64,000 nucleotides of DNA, from NCBI RefSeq assembly GCF_918797505.1, contig NC_092800.1, positions 32,602,263 through 32,666,262 of the forward strand. The letters are read 5' to 3'. The notes under the pieces are model-generated. The model searched no databases, was not told where the DNA came from, and worked only from the letters and a program-made list of their open reading frames with translations. A program made the translations under genes and the position numbers. The DNA is from Bemisia tabaci. Taxonomy: Eukaryota; Arthropoda; Insecta; Hemiptera; Aleyrodidae. This document shows positions 30,889 through 42,913 of this stretch, piece by piece. Position 1 is the first letter of the stretch, and the number at the start of each line of letters is the position of its first letter.

Positions 30889-32189
30889 AAAGCACGCCAC
30901 GCCACTGGCCATATCCGATTCCACCTCACTTTTTGACTGATATGAATGGGGATATTCGGTGCTCGTCGAACCTAAGGACATATCTCCGTGTTAACGTGAC
31001 CCCTAAAAAGCATTGAGTGATACGGAAGATGGGCCTCATCGTAGAAAGTAGGTATGCGCTTTCATCAGCGGAGCGACTGTATGCACTTTGCGCCGTGCTC
31101 CGCTACCACACGCTAGACTTGTTTTGCACCATCGAAAACCGACACTCATCATGTGGATGTTTCTCGGTTATATTCGAATAAAATCTTATCGAGTTTGCCG
31201 AGATGATACAATATGGCAAACCAGAGTGCCTTCGCAGTTGTTGAGCAACTTGTGGAGCAATTTGTTCCGCAAACACGCCGATTTTTGGTAACTTTTCTGG
31301 CACATTGCATCATCAGCCAACACGAATTCAGAAGACTGTAACATCCTCTACTGTACGCATAAAAATGTTGAATCGCTGGAAGGGAAAATTTTCGCCTGCC
31401 ACCGAGGGGCTAAAATTTGTTAGACTCGATTTAATTCATTGAAGCTTTGATGAAACTCCATAGGAAATATTTGAAAACATGCATTTAAAAAAATTGAAGA
31501 CGATTAGTGAACTAGAAACTGTGTGAAAATATTTGCAATACTCATAAAACATTTTAAAATGATATCGCAGCATATTTCTCCTCTGACGTAAGGGTGTATC
31601 TTAATTTTGGAATGAGCCTTAGCAAGCATGGATTCGTATGTGAAACAGGGACCACGTGGACATTCAGATACGCGATTATTAGAAGCTTTCTGAAGTTTGA
31701 TTTTGAAGGTTAACGAGAGCCGCGATCAAAAATTTCTCAAAATTATCGAAGATGAAGACACACGCTGAACTCAATATGTGGAAAAGAGTTTTCAACTGCA
31801 ACAGCAACATACCTATTCGAGCTCCAAAGCCGCTCAAGTTGCCTAGACGTAATGTGAAGACGAACTGGTGAAAGTAAGCATAAAGAGAGGCTCGGTAATA
31901 TTAAGTGTTAGAGGGCGTTTATTAATAATCTCATCTTTAGAATTGCGAAGTACTGAATTGGCCTAAACTGGAGCTTACATAACATTGAAAATTCAACAGT
32001 TCAGTTGATTGTGGCTCAGTCAGACCCACTCCATTCTTCTTACTTCCCTCTTTGATTCACTATAACCGATGTTACTCTGAATGAACCTCCTGGAAGAAAA
32101 TGAGTGATTTAACGAAGATCCAAATTTTTACAGGAAATAAACATTTGAGCCCCCTTCCACCCTTATAATGGATGTAATCGGTGCATAAG
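30889..32189. other. AT-rich spacer with a coding-like fragment
   Basis: 31800-31865 encodes IRAPKPLKLPRR, similar to the fragment at 10455-10560, then breaks frame. Otherwise frames reach 67 codons (31088-31303) without recognisable motifs. Confidence 0.4.
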
Positions 32190-32448
32190 TGGATTGCATT
32201 TTGCAAAAAGAAACCACTAGCATCGCAACGATGCTAAGATTGTGCAACTTCATCTTTTGCAATACAATTGCGGAAATCGTTAAAAAATATGAAATTTAGA
32301 TGGTAATTTTTGTCTTAAATTTACAGTTTTTAGCGAGTAAACTAGAAACTATTAGTGGATAATCGGGTTTTTCCTCCAAGACAAAAGAAGTTGCACAATC
32401 TTAGCAACATTGCAATGCTAGTGGTTCCGTTTTGCAAAATGCAATCCA
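32190..32448. mobile_element. M-type palindromic MITE, best copy
   Basis: TGGATTGCATTTTGCAAAAA..CCACTAGCAT..GCTAAGATTGTGCAACTTC on the left is mirrored by GAAGTTGCACAATCTTAGCA..ATGCTAGTGGTTCC..GTTTTGCAAAATGCAATCCA on the right. The arms are about 65 bp in a total of 259 bp. No clear target duplication. Confidence 0.85.
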
Positions 32449-33110
32449 AGTAATAATACTTAATAATTATTTTGCTTTTCAATTCAATGCTCGTCTAATT
32501 TCAAACTCTGAAAAGTCGTCAAACTCTATTCATAGAGCACTCTGATCACGAATTTATTAACTTTCAAATAACTATGTATTCCCAATAAATTGCACTTGAG
32601 TCGACCGATTGATACGGCGTTCACATACTATGTAACACATTTGAGGGCATGGGGTAGTCTGCGTCAGGCGTCAGGTAGATGAGGGGGGAGGTTGACAAAG
32701 CTTAGGGGGAAAGGTTATCATCTCGTATACAATTCTTGCAAACTATCCTTTGGGAGGATACATCCAGGGAGTTCCACCACCCACAGTTGCCTTAGTATAC
32801 TTCATTGAGTGGGGCTCCGGGTTTGCGATATGGGTACATTTACAACAAGACAGAGGATGAGAAAAATAACAAAACATGAGTTACGAGATACTTGAGCACG
32901 TTCTCGTAAGTCTCATGTTTAATAATAGTCCTTCGTTAAACCTTACGATGAAATATCCGGAGCCTACACGACAAGTGAGTCATTTTTGAGCCTCGGTATT
33001 TCTCACCCAGAGCTCATGAGATCTTCGGTCATTTTTAAAGGCAACGGTTCAATTATCATCCCTCGAAGTTTCTCACTGAAACCTACAATAAGATAAAAGC
33101 TCAGAAACTT
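32449..33110. other. Spacer with a small hairpin
   Basis: 32872-32922 (AAACATGAGTTACGAGA..TCTCGTAAGTCTCATGTTT) can form a stem of about 19 bp with a 2-nt bulge. Otherwise unremarkable. Confidence 0.45.
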
Positions 33111-33587
33111 CCGTGCCGGGGGAAAAACGATGTAGGGAAATGCAGATGTTGCCAAATTTCTACCGATAAAAACGGACTATTCGTGAGGATTAACGTATGG
33201 TTTCGTCTCATTTTTCACCGAATTTTACTCACAATTATACCTAAAGTACTGTGCTACGGAAAAACGCCGTATAAACTTTTAGAAATTGCCAGATTTACTT
33301 TAACAAAAGCCGAATTTACCGGGATACTTTCGCATAATTTACTTCGAAATTTTCAGACGATTTTGTTCGCAATTTGATCTAAAACATCTGAAAATTTCAA
33401 AGGTATAAATATGAATGACTTTCCTCAAAGACACTTGTTTTATCCGGGGAAATTTGGCAACTCTGGAATGTTCATACGGCGTTTTTTTTTAGCACGGCAG
33501 TAATGTTACCTGCCAATTACCGGAATTTGTCAGAAGCAATTCGACAGCGCCGGAATGTTCATACGGTGTTTTACCCCAGCACGGAAG
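33111..33587. mobile_element. MITE-A (outer) split by another MITE-A
   Basis: The outer left end (CCGTGCCGGGGGAAAAACGA..GATGTTGCCAAATTTC) is at 33111-33246. The outer right part (GTTCATACGGTGTTTTACCC then CAGCACGG) ends near 33587. A second complete MITE-A occupies the middle. Confidence 0.85.
33249..33500. mobile_element. MITE-A (inner, nested in MITE-A)
   Basis: It starts CTGTGCTACGGAAAAACGCC and ends GTTCATACGGCG..AGCACGGCAG. TA dinucleotides border both sides (33247-33248 and 33501-33502). That could be a TA target duplication, but other copies do not show TA consistently. Confidence 0.9.
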
Positions 33588-35629
33588 AAGAGCAAATCGA
33601 TTATAGAATCAGTATCGAATGACCTCTACCGACGGAAAGCACTGATAAGATAGGGATGAATCGATCGACCTCATTCGATAACGATTCAAAAATCGATCAG
33701 GCTCTGACTCATTTACAACCGACGATTGAAGATCCTCAAGGGACGCAGGCATAGGGTTATATTTCACGCGCAGAGGGTCTATTCGACATCATAGCTCGTG
33801 ACAAAAAGTCTAAGGAACTGTACTGCATCGACGGTTATTATGAAGAGGATCTTAACGGAGTTGGGCTTCCATGGAAATTTATGTCTGTTGTTTTCCCTCC
33901 TCCTCCAACTCCTCCACCAGGGCGACGAAGAGCAAGGGAGGGGGGAGGAGGGGCACACTAGCTCGGCCATATTGTTAGTGTCGTTATTGCTGGCTCGCTC
34001 CCTATTTCACCGGCACTCGAACCTCGTTATCCTTGTTGCATTGTTGCCGAACTCTCCTAATCTTGTAAGTGGCATTCTTGAAGGAGATTTGGAGTCTTTT
34101 TATCGTAGCTGCTTGATAAACCTCCTTTATCATCATATTTATAAGGTTCCTGACTCCTCAATTTGTAGTTTTATTTCGGTATTTCTAGAAATCTACAGGC
34201 CCAATTTTCATGATTTTTGCTCCTGTGTACAGGCAGGAGAATATATTCTCGAGGCCCTATACTGCTGTCTTCCACATTGTGTAAAAAACTTAAACAAGTC
34301 AATGCTTAGATGCGCCTCATTATCGGAGAGTTGAACAATCCTATCCTAATTTGCAACAAATCACCTGGCAAAGTGCCCATTCCGACATTTACTAGCTTTT
34401 ATTGCTGTGTTATTTGATGCATTTACAGTTTAAAAAGAGTGATAGTAGAAAAGATCATTTGTTCCCTTTCCTTCTTCCCTTTTTCTTTCTACGTTTTTTG
34501 GGTTTTTTTTGTTTTGTTTTGGATCCGCCTATGTCTTTGACCTGTCAAATATAAATACAATCTTGTTTGTACATGTTTCAGATGAAACTACCTCTTCTAG
34601 AAACGTATTGACTCATTCGAAATTTTCTGTTGCTTCAGCTGGTGTTAAACACGATATTTTCGCATAGTTCATAGCATCAGCGACTGTACCTTGTACGAGC
34701 AAAAGCAGTAGATTTTCATTCGAAATGCCCAAAAAAACGTAAGCGCAATGTCCTCGTTAAATTATTATTTTCTCTTTAAAATTCTGCATCCCGGCGCTAG
34801 TTATTCCACCCTAATCAACCACTAACTTCTGCGGGATCCATGCTCTATTTCAATTTGTCAACCGGATTTACGAGCAAACCCGTTCGAGGAGTTGGCAGCA
34901 CCATCTCTCAACGACGCGCCGTAATGAGGCAAAACTAGGCACTGAGCTAGTGCTTGCGTTGAGCGAGCGACCAAACCGAACTTTCTTCGGGCTCAAAACT
35001 TTCCGCTGCCCAGATTTTGAAGGATTCAGCAGATCCTCCCTCGCCTCACCCCCGTGGTCGCCGCGTCACCGTCTTAAGGGTTGGTTCCTGAAAGGGGGGG
35101 GGGGCTGTCAGTTGCGGAGGGGGGACACCGATCCGGGGGTTCGCGGCACCCTTGTAGCGAGTTTACCAATCTCCGTCAGCTTGTTTCGCGGGATTAACAG
35201 ACCTTGCTTTGATGTTCGATGTGTGCGCCGAAATAACTGTGAGACAAACGGAAGTTCGTGAAACTTGGAGGGTCGTTAGCTTAGAATGTCCCGAAACTGA
35301 GAAGGAATATCCACGGGATTCCGAGCTGATGGCTACCGACTGTGAAAAAATTTACCCTTGGGGATTAATGAATTGATAATGACTCACAGTCTACGGTTTG
35401 ATCGATCTGCTTGTAATTGAGCACGGTAAAAAGGTCTTCGGCTGAAAATCGTATTAAAAATCTTCTGTAATACGATTTTGGTCTAACTCTCAGAGAACAA
35501 TTTGTCAGATTACTTATAAAAATGTCATGTTGATCATTCCCTCACTGAATTTGTTTTTTTAGGCAACCAAAATTGCTATTAGTCGTAACTAGAATCCCGT
35601 CGGGAGAAGAATAATAGTATGGCAGCCTG
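33588..35629. other. Long spacer, no gene seen
   Basis: A 178-codon plus-strand frame (33798-34334) has a leucine-rich middle but no recognisable domain and is not called a gene. 33595-33720 carries ATCGAT-containing words in inverted order. There is a GT-rich tract at 34495-34522 and G9-10 at 35093-35102. No TE termini were seen. Confidence 0.4.
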
Positions 35630-35690
35630 CCGGCTGACGACTAAAATTACTAGACAAAGCCAGAGACAAAGAAGACAGAAGATATATAAA
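35630..35690. mobile_element. Family J, left end only
   Basis: CCGGCTGACGACTAAAATTA then CTAGACAAAGCCAGAGACAAAGAAGACA is the family J left arm. No right arm follows. Confidence 0.55.
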
Positions 35691-35751
35691 GGCCCCTCTT
35701 GATGAAAAGGGGTGGTTTGGGGGTGGAAGAGGTCCTCATTTTTGCGCATAT

Positions 35752-35981
35752 CTGCCGTGCAAAGGAAGAACGCCGTATGAGCTATCAGGCGTTGCCAAAC
35801 TTCCTTCAAGTAACAACGAGTTTCCCTCTCTGATTTTTAGAAGGATTTTCTTCGAATTTTGATCAGAAAATCTGAAAATTTTAAGGTAAAGCATCCATAA
35901 GTTTCTTCAAAACTAGATCTTTCCGAGAGAAAATTTGGCAACATTCGAATGCTTTTACGGCGTTTTTCCTTAACACGGGAG
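35752..35981. mobile_element. MITE-A, full-length, short interior
   Basis: It starts CTGCCGTGCAAAGGAAGAAC and ends TTTACGGCGTTTTTCCTTAA followed by CACGGGAG. AT dinucleotides flank both sides (35750-35751 and 35982-35983). Confidence 0.9.
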
Positions 35982-36532
35982 ATACGCGCTTTTGGGTTCC
36001 GCCGATCTTCTTTTCTGATGGAATGGTGGCCGCCTCTTCGACAATCCACGTCCGTCCTGTTGCACTGCGTCTCCCGTCCAGTCTCTCCAGTCTCTTGAGC
36101 GGGCGATCCGCGCTCAGGTGGGGCTACTTCGGGGCGGCCCCGTAAAAACCCGACGAAAAACAATGGAGCGGCGGCTCGCGGGGGTTTTGCATTCAAATGA
36201 AGTTATAAATCAGCCGTGACGAATGGCGCGCCACCAATAGTGGCGACTCGCGAGCGAGCGCTTCCACTCCGACGCGACGCCCCAGCCCCACTCCGATCGG
36301 TCACGTCTGAGAGAGATAACCATCCCCCGATCCCCCCTCCCGCCCCGCCTGCCAGGGCTGGGACACGGGTACACGGTGTAACGCTGTTCGTTACAACTCC
36401 GGGGGATGATAATTTACTCCCCCCGGAGTCCAAATAGTCGTCTCCGATGTTGCCATTCATGTTCCTATCGATCTACTTCGGTGGGATAATGCAGACTTGT
36501 TAGGGATCGTCCATTAATGAAGACAGCCCCCC
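35982..36532. other. GC-rich spacer
   Basis: Overlapping frames on both strands (35837-36460, up to 119 codons) are GC-driven and unrecognised. 36220-36430 is GC-rich with C-runs. Confidence 0.4.
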
Positions 36533-37132
36533 TATTTTTCAACCCCCTCCCCTCCTAATATGAGGGACACGCCAGTGGGCTGATTATTGACATTTATAGA
36601 CGTAGCGATAGACAAAGAAGACAAACGGAAAATGGAGCGATCTAAGTGGTTGAAAAAGTTTGTTGTTATAGACTAAGGTAGAAAATGATGGATTTACTGA
36701 AGGATCTCTCGTGGGTTGCCGTTAGTTAGTCTACTTACCTTTTTTGTCATGATAACCATCCGTTTTCACCAATAGGATCACCCCATTCGTATCGATACAT
36801 TTTGGTAGGAATTAGGGTGATGCAGACCTATCAAATTGTCCAAATGTCCTCCAATTTTTCGACCCCCTTTCCTCCTAGTATGAGAAACACGCCAGCGAGG
36901 TGATTATTGAAATTGATAGACAAAGCTATAGACAAAGAGGACATAGGAAGTAAAAAGCGAACCTGTTAATGGACTAACAACAACGTCTCTCGTCGGTTGC
37001 CTTTGGTTAATCTATTACCTTTCTTCTTTGTACATTGCAACCACCCGCTTCCACCATTATAGGATCTCTCCATATCTTTATTGTCTTCGTTGTCTATAGC
37101 TTTGTCCATCAATTTCAACAATCAGCTCGCTG
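36533..37132. mobile_element. Two family J MITEs in a local direct duplication
   Basis: J copy 2 (36573 to about 36796, right end lost) and J copy 3 (36893-37132, complete) are each preceded by the same non-J flank. That flank has TTTTTC, then a C-rich stretch, CTCCTA and TATGAG, then ACACGCCAG. The MITE and its flank were therefore duplicated together. Copy 3 ends TTGTCTATAGCTTTGTCCAT..AATCAGCTCGCTG. Confidence 0.8.
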
Positions 37133-37575
37133 TAATTGAATGTGCTCGAGTTTTATGATTCTGATCGGTCACAAAGTTCGCTTGAAGTATCACTCCAATT
37201 GAAGGCGCCCCAATCCTGAATTTGCACACACTATTTCTCCGACTCCGATCAACAGGACTTTCTGGGCTCCTTATCATTTTCAGTACACAGTAGGCAGGGA
37301 TGCTACGAGAAAACCGCGTATGGGTGATTTGATGTTGCCAAATTTATTTTGATAAAATACATATTTTCCAAGAAACGTGTGTAATTTTACACGCTATTTC
37401 TACATTAGATGTGCTGTGCTGTAATTGAATGTGCTCGAGTTTCATGATTCTGATCGATCACAAAGCTCGGAGAATCGATCGAAACAGAGTCAGGTTGGGT
37501 TAAGTTAGGTCACGCAACTAAACTAACTTTACGGATACGCTGGAAGTATCGCTCGAATTGAAGGCACTGATCGTA
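37133..37575. repeat. Complex repeat B, copies 1 and 2
   Basis: Two successive partial copies start TGTAATTGAATGTGCTCGAG (37133 and 37421). They contain TGATTCTGATCGGTCACAAA and, in copy 2, AGTCAGGTTGGGTTAAGTTA. Copy 1 runs into a MITE-A-like segment AAACCGCGTATGGGTGATTT followed by GATGTTGCC. Both have the same orientation as the B copies at 40.8, 46.2 and 47.4 kb. Confidence 0.8.
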
Positions 37576-40500
37576 ATCATTATCAATCAAGGTTAATAAA
37601 CCTCCTTATGACACATGATCTATAAACTAAGATTTTAAATGACATAAAGGCTAACTTCTAGTGGTCATCGCAAATCCTTTTCAACGATATAATTGCTTGG
37701 GGAATATTCAATGAACATAACGGTTTAAAGAAAGTAATCTTTTTCGCAAATGTCTTCCCACTTGTCGATTTCGCCGTGGTTTTCGCGTCAAATTTGACAA
37801 CGTCTGGTGCACTACAAGCTTTTCACATTTATCAGCTCCTCTTTTTGTCGTTTCGTCCATGCGATGTCGGTTTTTTTATCGAGATCAGGACTGTCGTTCC
37901 ACCTGCTCAGGCAGCTACCTGCTTTTTGCCCTCGGACGATGGGAGGTTCCCGCGGAAATTAGCGGGGAATTTCTGCGGCTTTCCGACGGAAATCCCCCGA
38001 GGGAAATCCGTGACGCAAGGTACAAACTTTCAGGGGCAACGTCAACAAATGAGGAATGCAAATATTATCACGAATCGGATATTCCTGGAGCACGAAAAAT
38101 AGTTCACAGACTTCGAGCGTTTGCTGATGTACCGGTTCGGTGGATATGAAAACTATTTCAAACAAAGGAGAGTTTCTCGGAATCCATCGGCGCTTTTGAA
38201 ACTACGTAATATGCGCTGATTAAATATTTCCACCATATATTCGAACATTATTAACGATGTATACACGAGCAGGGTTAACTATTAGATGGGACGAATGTTA
38301 AAGTTGACGCGACTGTGAGATGTTTACGATTTTACGACTAAGCGGAACTGTGCACGATTGAGGCAGTGTTCCAATTTCCTGGAACTGGTTACGAATCGGA
38401 ACTTTTGAGGTTTTCCGGAATATTTCCTGGATTTTTTTTATACTTCCAAAATACGGCGGATCTTTTGCATTTTAAGAAACTTTTGAAAGAAACTAAAAAG
38501 AGTCCCGGCACTTTTGACGGTCATGGAGTGGGAGAAATCAGAACAAAAAAGTTCCGTACCCTCGAACTTTTGGTGGTCATGGAATGGGAGCACTGGATTA
38601 AGATGAGATCCTGGTTTACTATCAGTTGGCATGTTTTACAGTTTCACATTGTCAAATGAATCGATTTGCGTAAAAAATTGGGTGAAAAATCACATGATAT
38701 AATTTTCAGATACAAAACACAAAGTAATAGGGAAACATATTATTGCTTATTTTACACACCCCCTTTTTTTAAGAAACGCGCTGGATAAAAAACTGAGTCT
38801 TTTACTTGAGTGTAACCCAAGCAAAGTAATTAGAGTGTGTGTAACGATGAAATAGTTTTTTCTGAATGCTTAGTTATTTATTAGAAATAATAAGTACGAT
38901 ACATCAAAAAAGGAAAAAGATTTGTGCGAGACTTAACTCTAACTATTCACCAAATGCTCGATTTGAACTACGTAACGTTTCGTTATTTCAAAAGAAGAGG
39001 TTAGAATGTACTTACTTGCATGCAACTTCAACCGTGAAAATTTTACCTACGAATGGACTTTAACAATTTTTAATTCATTAAATGTATTTTGTGTGAATGT
39101 TTGTTGAAGAAACAAGTCTCATGATGCTTTCTATTCTTACCGTGTCTAGTGGTATCAATGCCAAAATATATGTATCGTTAGATATTATTATTGTCGTTAG
39201 ATAAACTCAATATTACACGATGGCTAAAAATGAAAAGCGAAGAATAAAAGGAATATTTCAGGTAGAAAATTATGAAGATAGCTCCAGAGCAAGCATTGAC
39301 AGTGTTCCTCAAACATATTTGGCATGCAGAGCTAATGTTCATGTCCTGATTCGTTTATAGAGTAGAAAGGAAACTGTATGGTGATTTCAAATAAGCTCGA
39401 TATCGTAAACCTTAGATTGCTCCGGACAGATATAACGTGTTAGAGAGACACACCGCAAGAGGACTCAGATAATGCCAAATTTATAATTGAGAGCCAAAAA
39501 GTTTTAGGACAGCATGTGCAAACTTTTCTTTCAATTTTTAGGAGACTTTTATTGGCAATTTATTTTGAGATTTTCCGATACCGTGTCCGAAAATCTCGAG
39601 ATAGGATACTAGTTGGACCGCGTTTAACAGAGGCAAATTCAACTGGCCAATTAACTTTTTTACACGAGAGCGTTTGTGCATAATTCTTTGAAAAGTTCAA
39701 GAACTTTGCTCCGCACTACGCATAAAATTTGTTGAATTTGCACACAAGTCCGCACAAACGTTTCCATTTAAAAATGAAAGTGTCCAACTAAATTCAGCAT
39801 TAGCTGATGTGGTTACTTACTGCTTAACACGGTTCAACAGTCCTAAAAAATAACTGTTTTTTGGCGAAAATTGGCAACGTCCGAGGCTCCATACGGCGTT
39901 TCTCCTTAGCACAGCGGAGATAGATAGTGCCTCGCACCGGTCAGTTTCTGTCCAGGGAAAAATAAATAGAGATTGACCATCAACTAACGAGATCCCGCAT
40001 TCCACGTTCATGGCTCGGCGGCGATCTCATATTCTACGGGCCACCGGGTTAACGAGAGTTCGCATCTTTGCAAACACGTAGGACTTTACACGCCGCGGAA
40101 TTACGGGAGGTGGAAAAGCTCCGTAAAATAACGTCGTTACGTTACGATTACGGTCCGTTTCTGGAGAGTCGTCAATAGCGACTTGCGGACAGCTACAATT
40201 TAAGTCCTTTTACGAACTCCGGTAAAGTCCACCGGGTCTTAAAACTTACGGTGTAGCGTTAAGATCTCCTCTCTTTAACGTCCCGGTCCCTCTCGTTTCC
40301 CGTTGAATGGGCTCGAGGACTTCCTAGTTACGCTCCTTTCAAAGGCAAATTCTTTCGACGAGGAACTTCAGTTCTTGGTGACTCGGTCAGTAGTACTTCT
40401 GAATGTAATTCACCCGGGTGCAGAATTTCATTGTTGCGAGATGGGGCGTTGAATTCGTTGGATTTTTCAATGGTAGTCTAAATAGGGTACATGGAGAATT

Positions 40501-40768
40501 TATAGGACTGGATTTGGTTAATTGTTTGGAAAGATGACTGTTGTATCACCGTTGAAATTCTCAAAAACCAACGCATTTAAGACACACGCAAAAAAAAAGG
40601 TAGCGTAAAAAACACAAAATATCAAACAGGCAGTTACAACGCACCAGGGTCGAAGAGCGCGCCTACATCAAGGTATATATTAACTGATAGTATTGATTTT
40701 GAAATTGAAAGGAAATAAACACATATCTTGATTGCAAAGATAGATATATTTGGAGAAGCCAATATGGT
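37576..40768. other. Long spacer with one MITE-A remnant
   Basis: 39860-39914 (TTGGCAACGTCCGAGGCTCC..ATACGGCGTTTCTCCTTAGC) is a MITE-A right end. Frames to 108 codons (37776-38102) show nothing recognisable. 38360-38600 has repeated GGAACTTTTG/TTCC words but no clear structure. Confidence 0.45.
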
Positions 40769-41815
40769 ATTTTAGGCCACGTCCGACCATCTTGGATTTT
40801 GGAATTTTGAAAATTAGACCAAAAATTTTAGTTTTCCGGCGGAAAACGCCTCCTGATACCGAATTTCACAAAATCGATTGAGCAGAAACAGAGACGGCAT
40901 TTCAGGCCACGTCCGCCATCTTGGATTTTCGAATTTTGAAAATCTGACTATATAATCAAGTTTTCCGTCCAGAAATATCCCCTAATACCAAGTTTCACAA
41001 AAATCGATCGGATAGGAGTCAAAATAGCATTCACCTACCAAACCAACGAAGGAACACAAATTCACTGAGAACTTCGAGGCAAACGATTTGAAAAGTTCCC
41101 TCGTAGAAAAATAATACATCAAAAGTGATTTCGGAATGTTGGAAAAAATTTGTCTTTGCTGTAATCGAATATGCCCGAGATTAATGATTCTGATCGGCCG
41201 CAAAGCTCGGGAAACCGATCGAAACAGAGTCAGGTTGGGTTAAGTTAGGTCACGCAACTAAACTAACTCTCCGGATGCGCTGGAAGTATCACGCAAATTG
41301 AAGGCGCCCCAATCGCGAATGTGCACACACTATTTCTGCAACTTCGATCGATATGACTTTCTGAGCACTTCATCTTTTTCAGTACATTGTAAGCAGCCAT
41401 GCTGCGAAAAAACCGCGTAAGGCTTATTTGATGTTGCCAAATTTATTTTAATAAAATACAGATTTTCCAAGAAACGTGTGTGATTTCACACGCTGTTTCT
41501 ACAACTTTGATGAATATGCCTTTCTGGGCTTTTCATCTTTTTCAACATATTGTAAGCAGTCATGCTGCGAAAACAACCACGTATGGGTAGTTTAATGTTG
41601 CCAAATTTATTATGAAAAAATACAGATTTTCCAAGAAACGTGACTGATTTCACACACAATATCTATAACTTCGATCGATACGAATTTCTAGGTTCTTTTT
41701 CCTTTTAAGTACATTTTAGGCAGGGATGCTGCGAAAAAACCGAGTATGGGTAATTTGATGTTGCCAAATTTATTGGATAAAATACAGATTTTTCGAGAAA
41801 CAAATGCAATTTCTC
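40769..41815. repeat. Complex repeat B, copy 3 (longest)
   Basis: Order: two tandem 131-bp units (40769 and 40900) with GCCACGTCCG, CATCTTGGATTTT, then TTTCACAAAA and ATCGAT. Next comes a unique middle, then TCTGATCGGCCGCAAAGCTC..CAGGTTGGGTTAAGTTAGG. Three tandem 163-bp units follow, starting at 41398, 41561 and 41725; each has ATGCTGCGAAAA, GATGTTGCCAAATTTATT and TTTTCCAAGAAACGTG. The last module resembles the MITE-A left end. No coding capacity. Confidence 0.85.
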
Positions 41816-42486
41816 GCCAAATGTTGCTCAGCTGTCCTAATCAATTTTCCTAGGTTCGTCCGATCTGAAAAGTAACCTGAGAAATAAAAGCTTTTTAATG
41901 TTAAGGCATGGCAACGTCGAGCGGAGGGGAGTTCTTTCACCGCGGTGCCCAGTGGTTTCAACGACTCGTCTTGAGGAGCTCACAGGCCATAATCGGCTTT
42001 ATTCATCGCTGCACCCAACCTTAAATGTCATGGGCAGTGCCGGACTCTTCGCAATCTCCCCGCTTCACTTGCGGAGATCACTGAGAAAAAGACGCGATTA
42101 CCATCGAATCTGACATCCGTGGATTGGTTCTGCGTTATCTACAGTGTTGCAAAATGTCTGCTGGAGACTTTGTGTAAAAATGGGGCACTAGACATAGACA
42201 AGGAATGAATTGAAGTACCACGTCGTCCAAGGATTCCAGGGTTAAACCGCCAGGCTGCAGGGACGGGTTTTGTGGGTCAAAATGAAATGTTTTACGTAAA
42301 TAAATTTTTTCCCCCGAAACAAGCCTACAATTTAAGGCACAACCGCCCCCCAACTTTTTAGAAAATTATCGTTTTCACTAAAGTAGAGACGCTTATTAAT
42401 CAAATTCATGTAAACAAGCTTTTCCGAAACTTTTAGGCACCGCATTCACACATGGTCACAAAATGGTAACGTTGCATGGTGGCAAC
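41816..42486. other. Spacer, no gene seen
   Basis: Frames of about 71 codons (41898-42113 plus, 42135-42353 minus) are unrecognised. Near 42450-42486, worn forms of the ATGGTGTCAAC motif begin (ATGGTCACAA, ATGGTGGCAACG). Confidence 0.4.
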
Positions 42487-42913
42487 GATCATGGTGTCAA
42501 CAAACCAAAAATCTGATCATGGAGTCAACGATTGTTGACGTCGTGATCAGGCAGTAAAACGCAAAAATGGGCCCTGAGCATGGTGTCAACGATCACGGTG
42601 TCAACAAAAAATTAAGTGTACAGGAGAGGTCTGGGTCACGTATAGTTGGATTAGGTTAGTTTAGGTCAGGTAAGGTTAGGTTAGGTTAGGTTAGGTTAGG
42701 TTAGGTTAGGTTAGGTTAGGTTAGGTTAGAGTGAATAACACAAGAAAAACAAGACTTGAGATTTAAAAGGTGTTATTGAGGCAAGTTTTAAGTTTCGTTG
42801 ACGTCGTGATCGTTGACACCGTGATCATTTTTCATAAGAGTCAGAATTTTTTATTTTTGGATGATCATGGTGTCAACAAAAACTTAGAAAAACTGTTTGT
42901 TGACACCATGCTA
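42487..42913. repeat. Mirror-symmetric array of a 16-bp motif around TTAGG repeats
   Basis: Motif GATCAYGGTGTCAACR occurs forward at 42487, 42515, 42576, 42591 and 42863. It is reversed at 42533, 42796, 42811 and 42898. The tandem pairs 42576-42606 (forward) and 42796-42826 (reverse), and the outermost pair 42487 / 42898, are placed symmetrically about position 42700. The TTAGG array lies across that centre. It may be a foldback element with clustered binding sites. No family is recognised. Confidence 0.8.
42651..42728 (+). repeat. Interstitial (TTAGG)n array
   Basis: Five partly degenerate units from 42651 (TTAGG, TTAGT, TTAGG, TCAGG, TAAGG) are followed by ten perfect TTAGG units from 42676 and a final TTA. 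TTAGG is the common insect telomere motif. The array sits in the middle of the motif set above, not at an end. Confidence 0.95.

Noticed and set aside
33798..34334. 178-codon open frame as a gene
   Set aside because: No recognisable domain. The leucine-rich part arises from a GGAGGAG/CTCC-rich tract, and no start context or splice support was seen.
42651..42728. Chromosome end
   Set aside because: The TTAGG array is short, partly degenerate and flanked by ordinary sequence on both sides, so it is interstitial.
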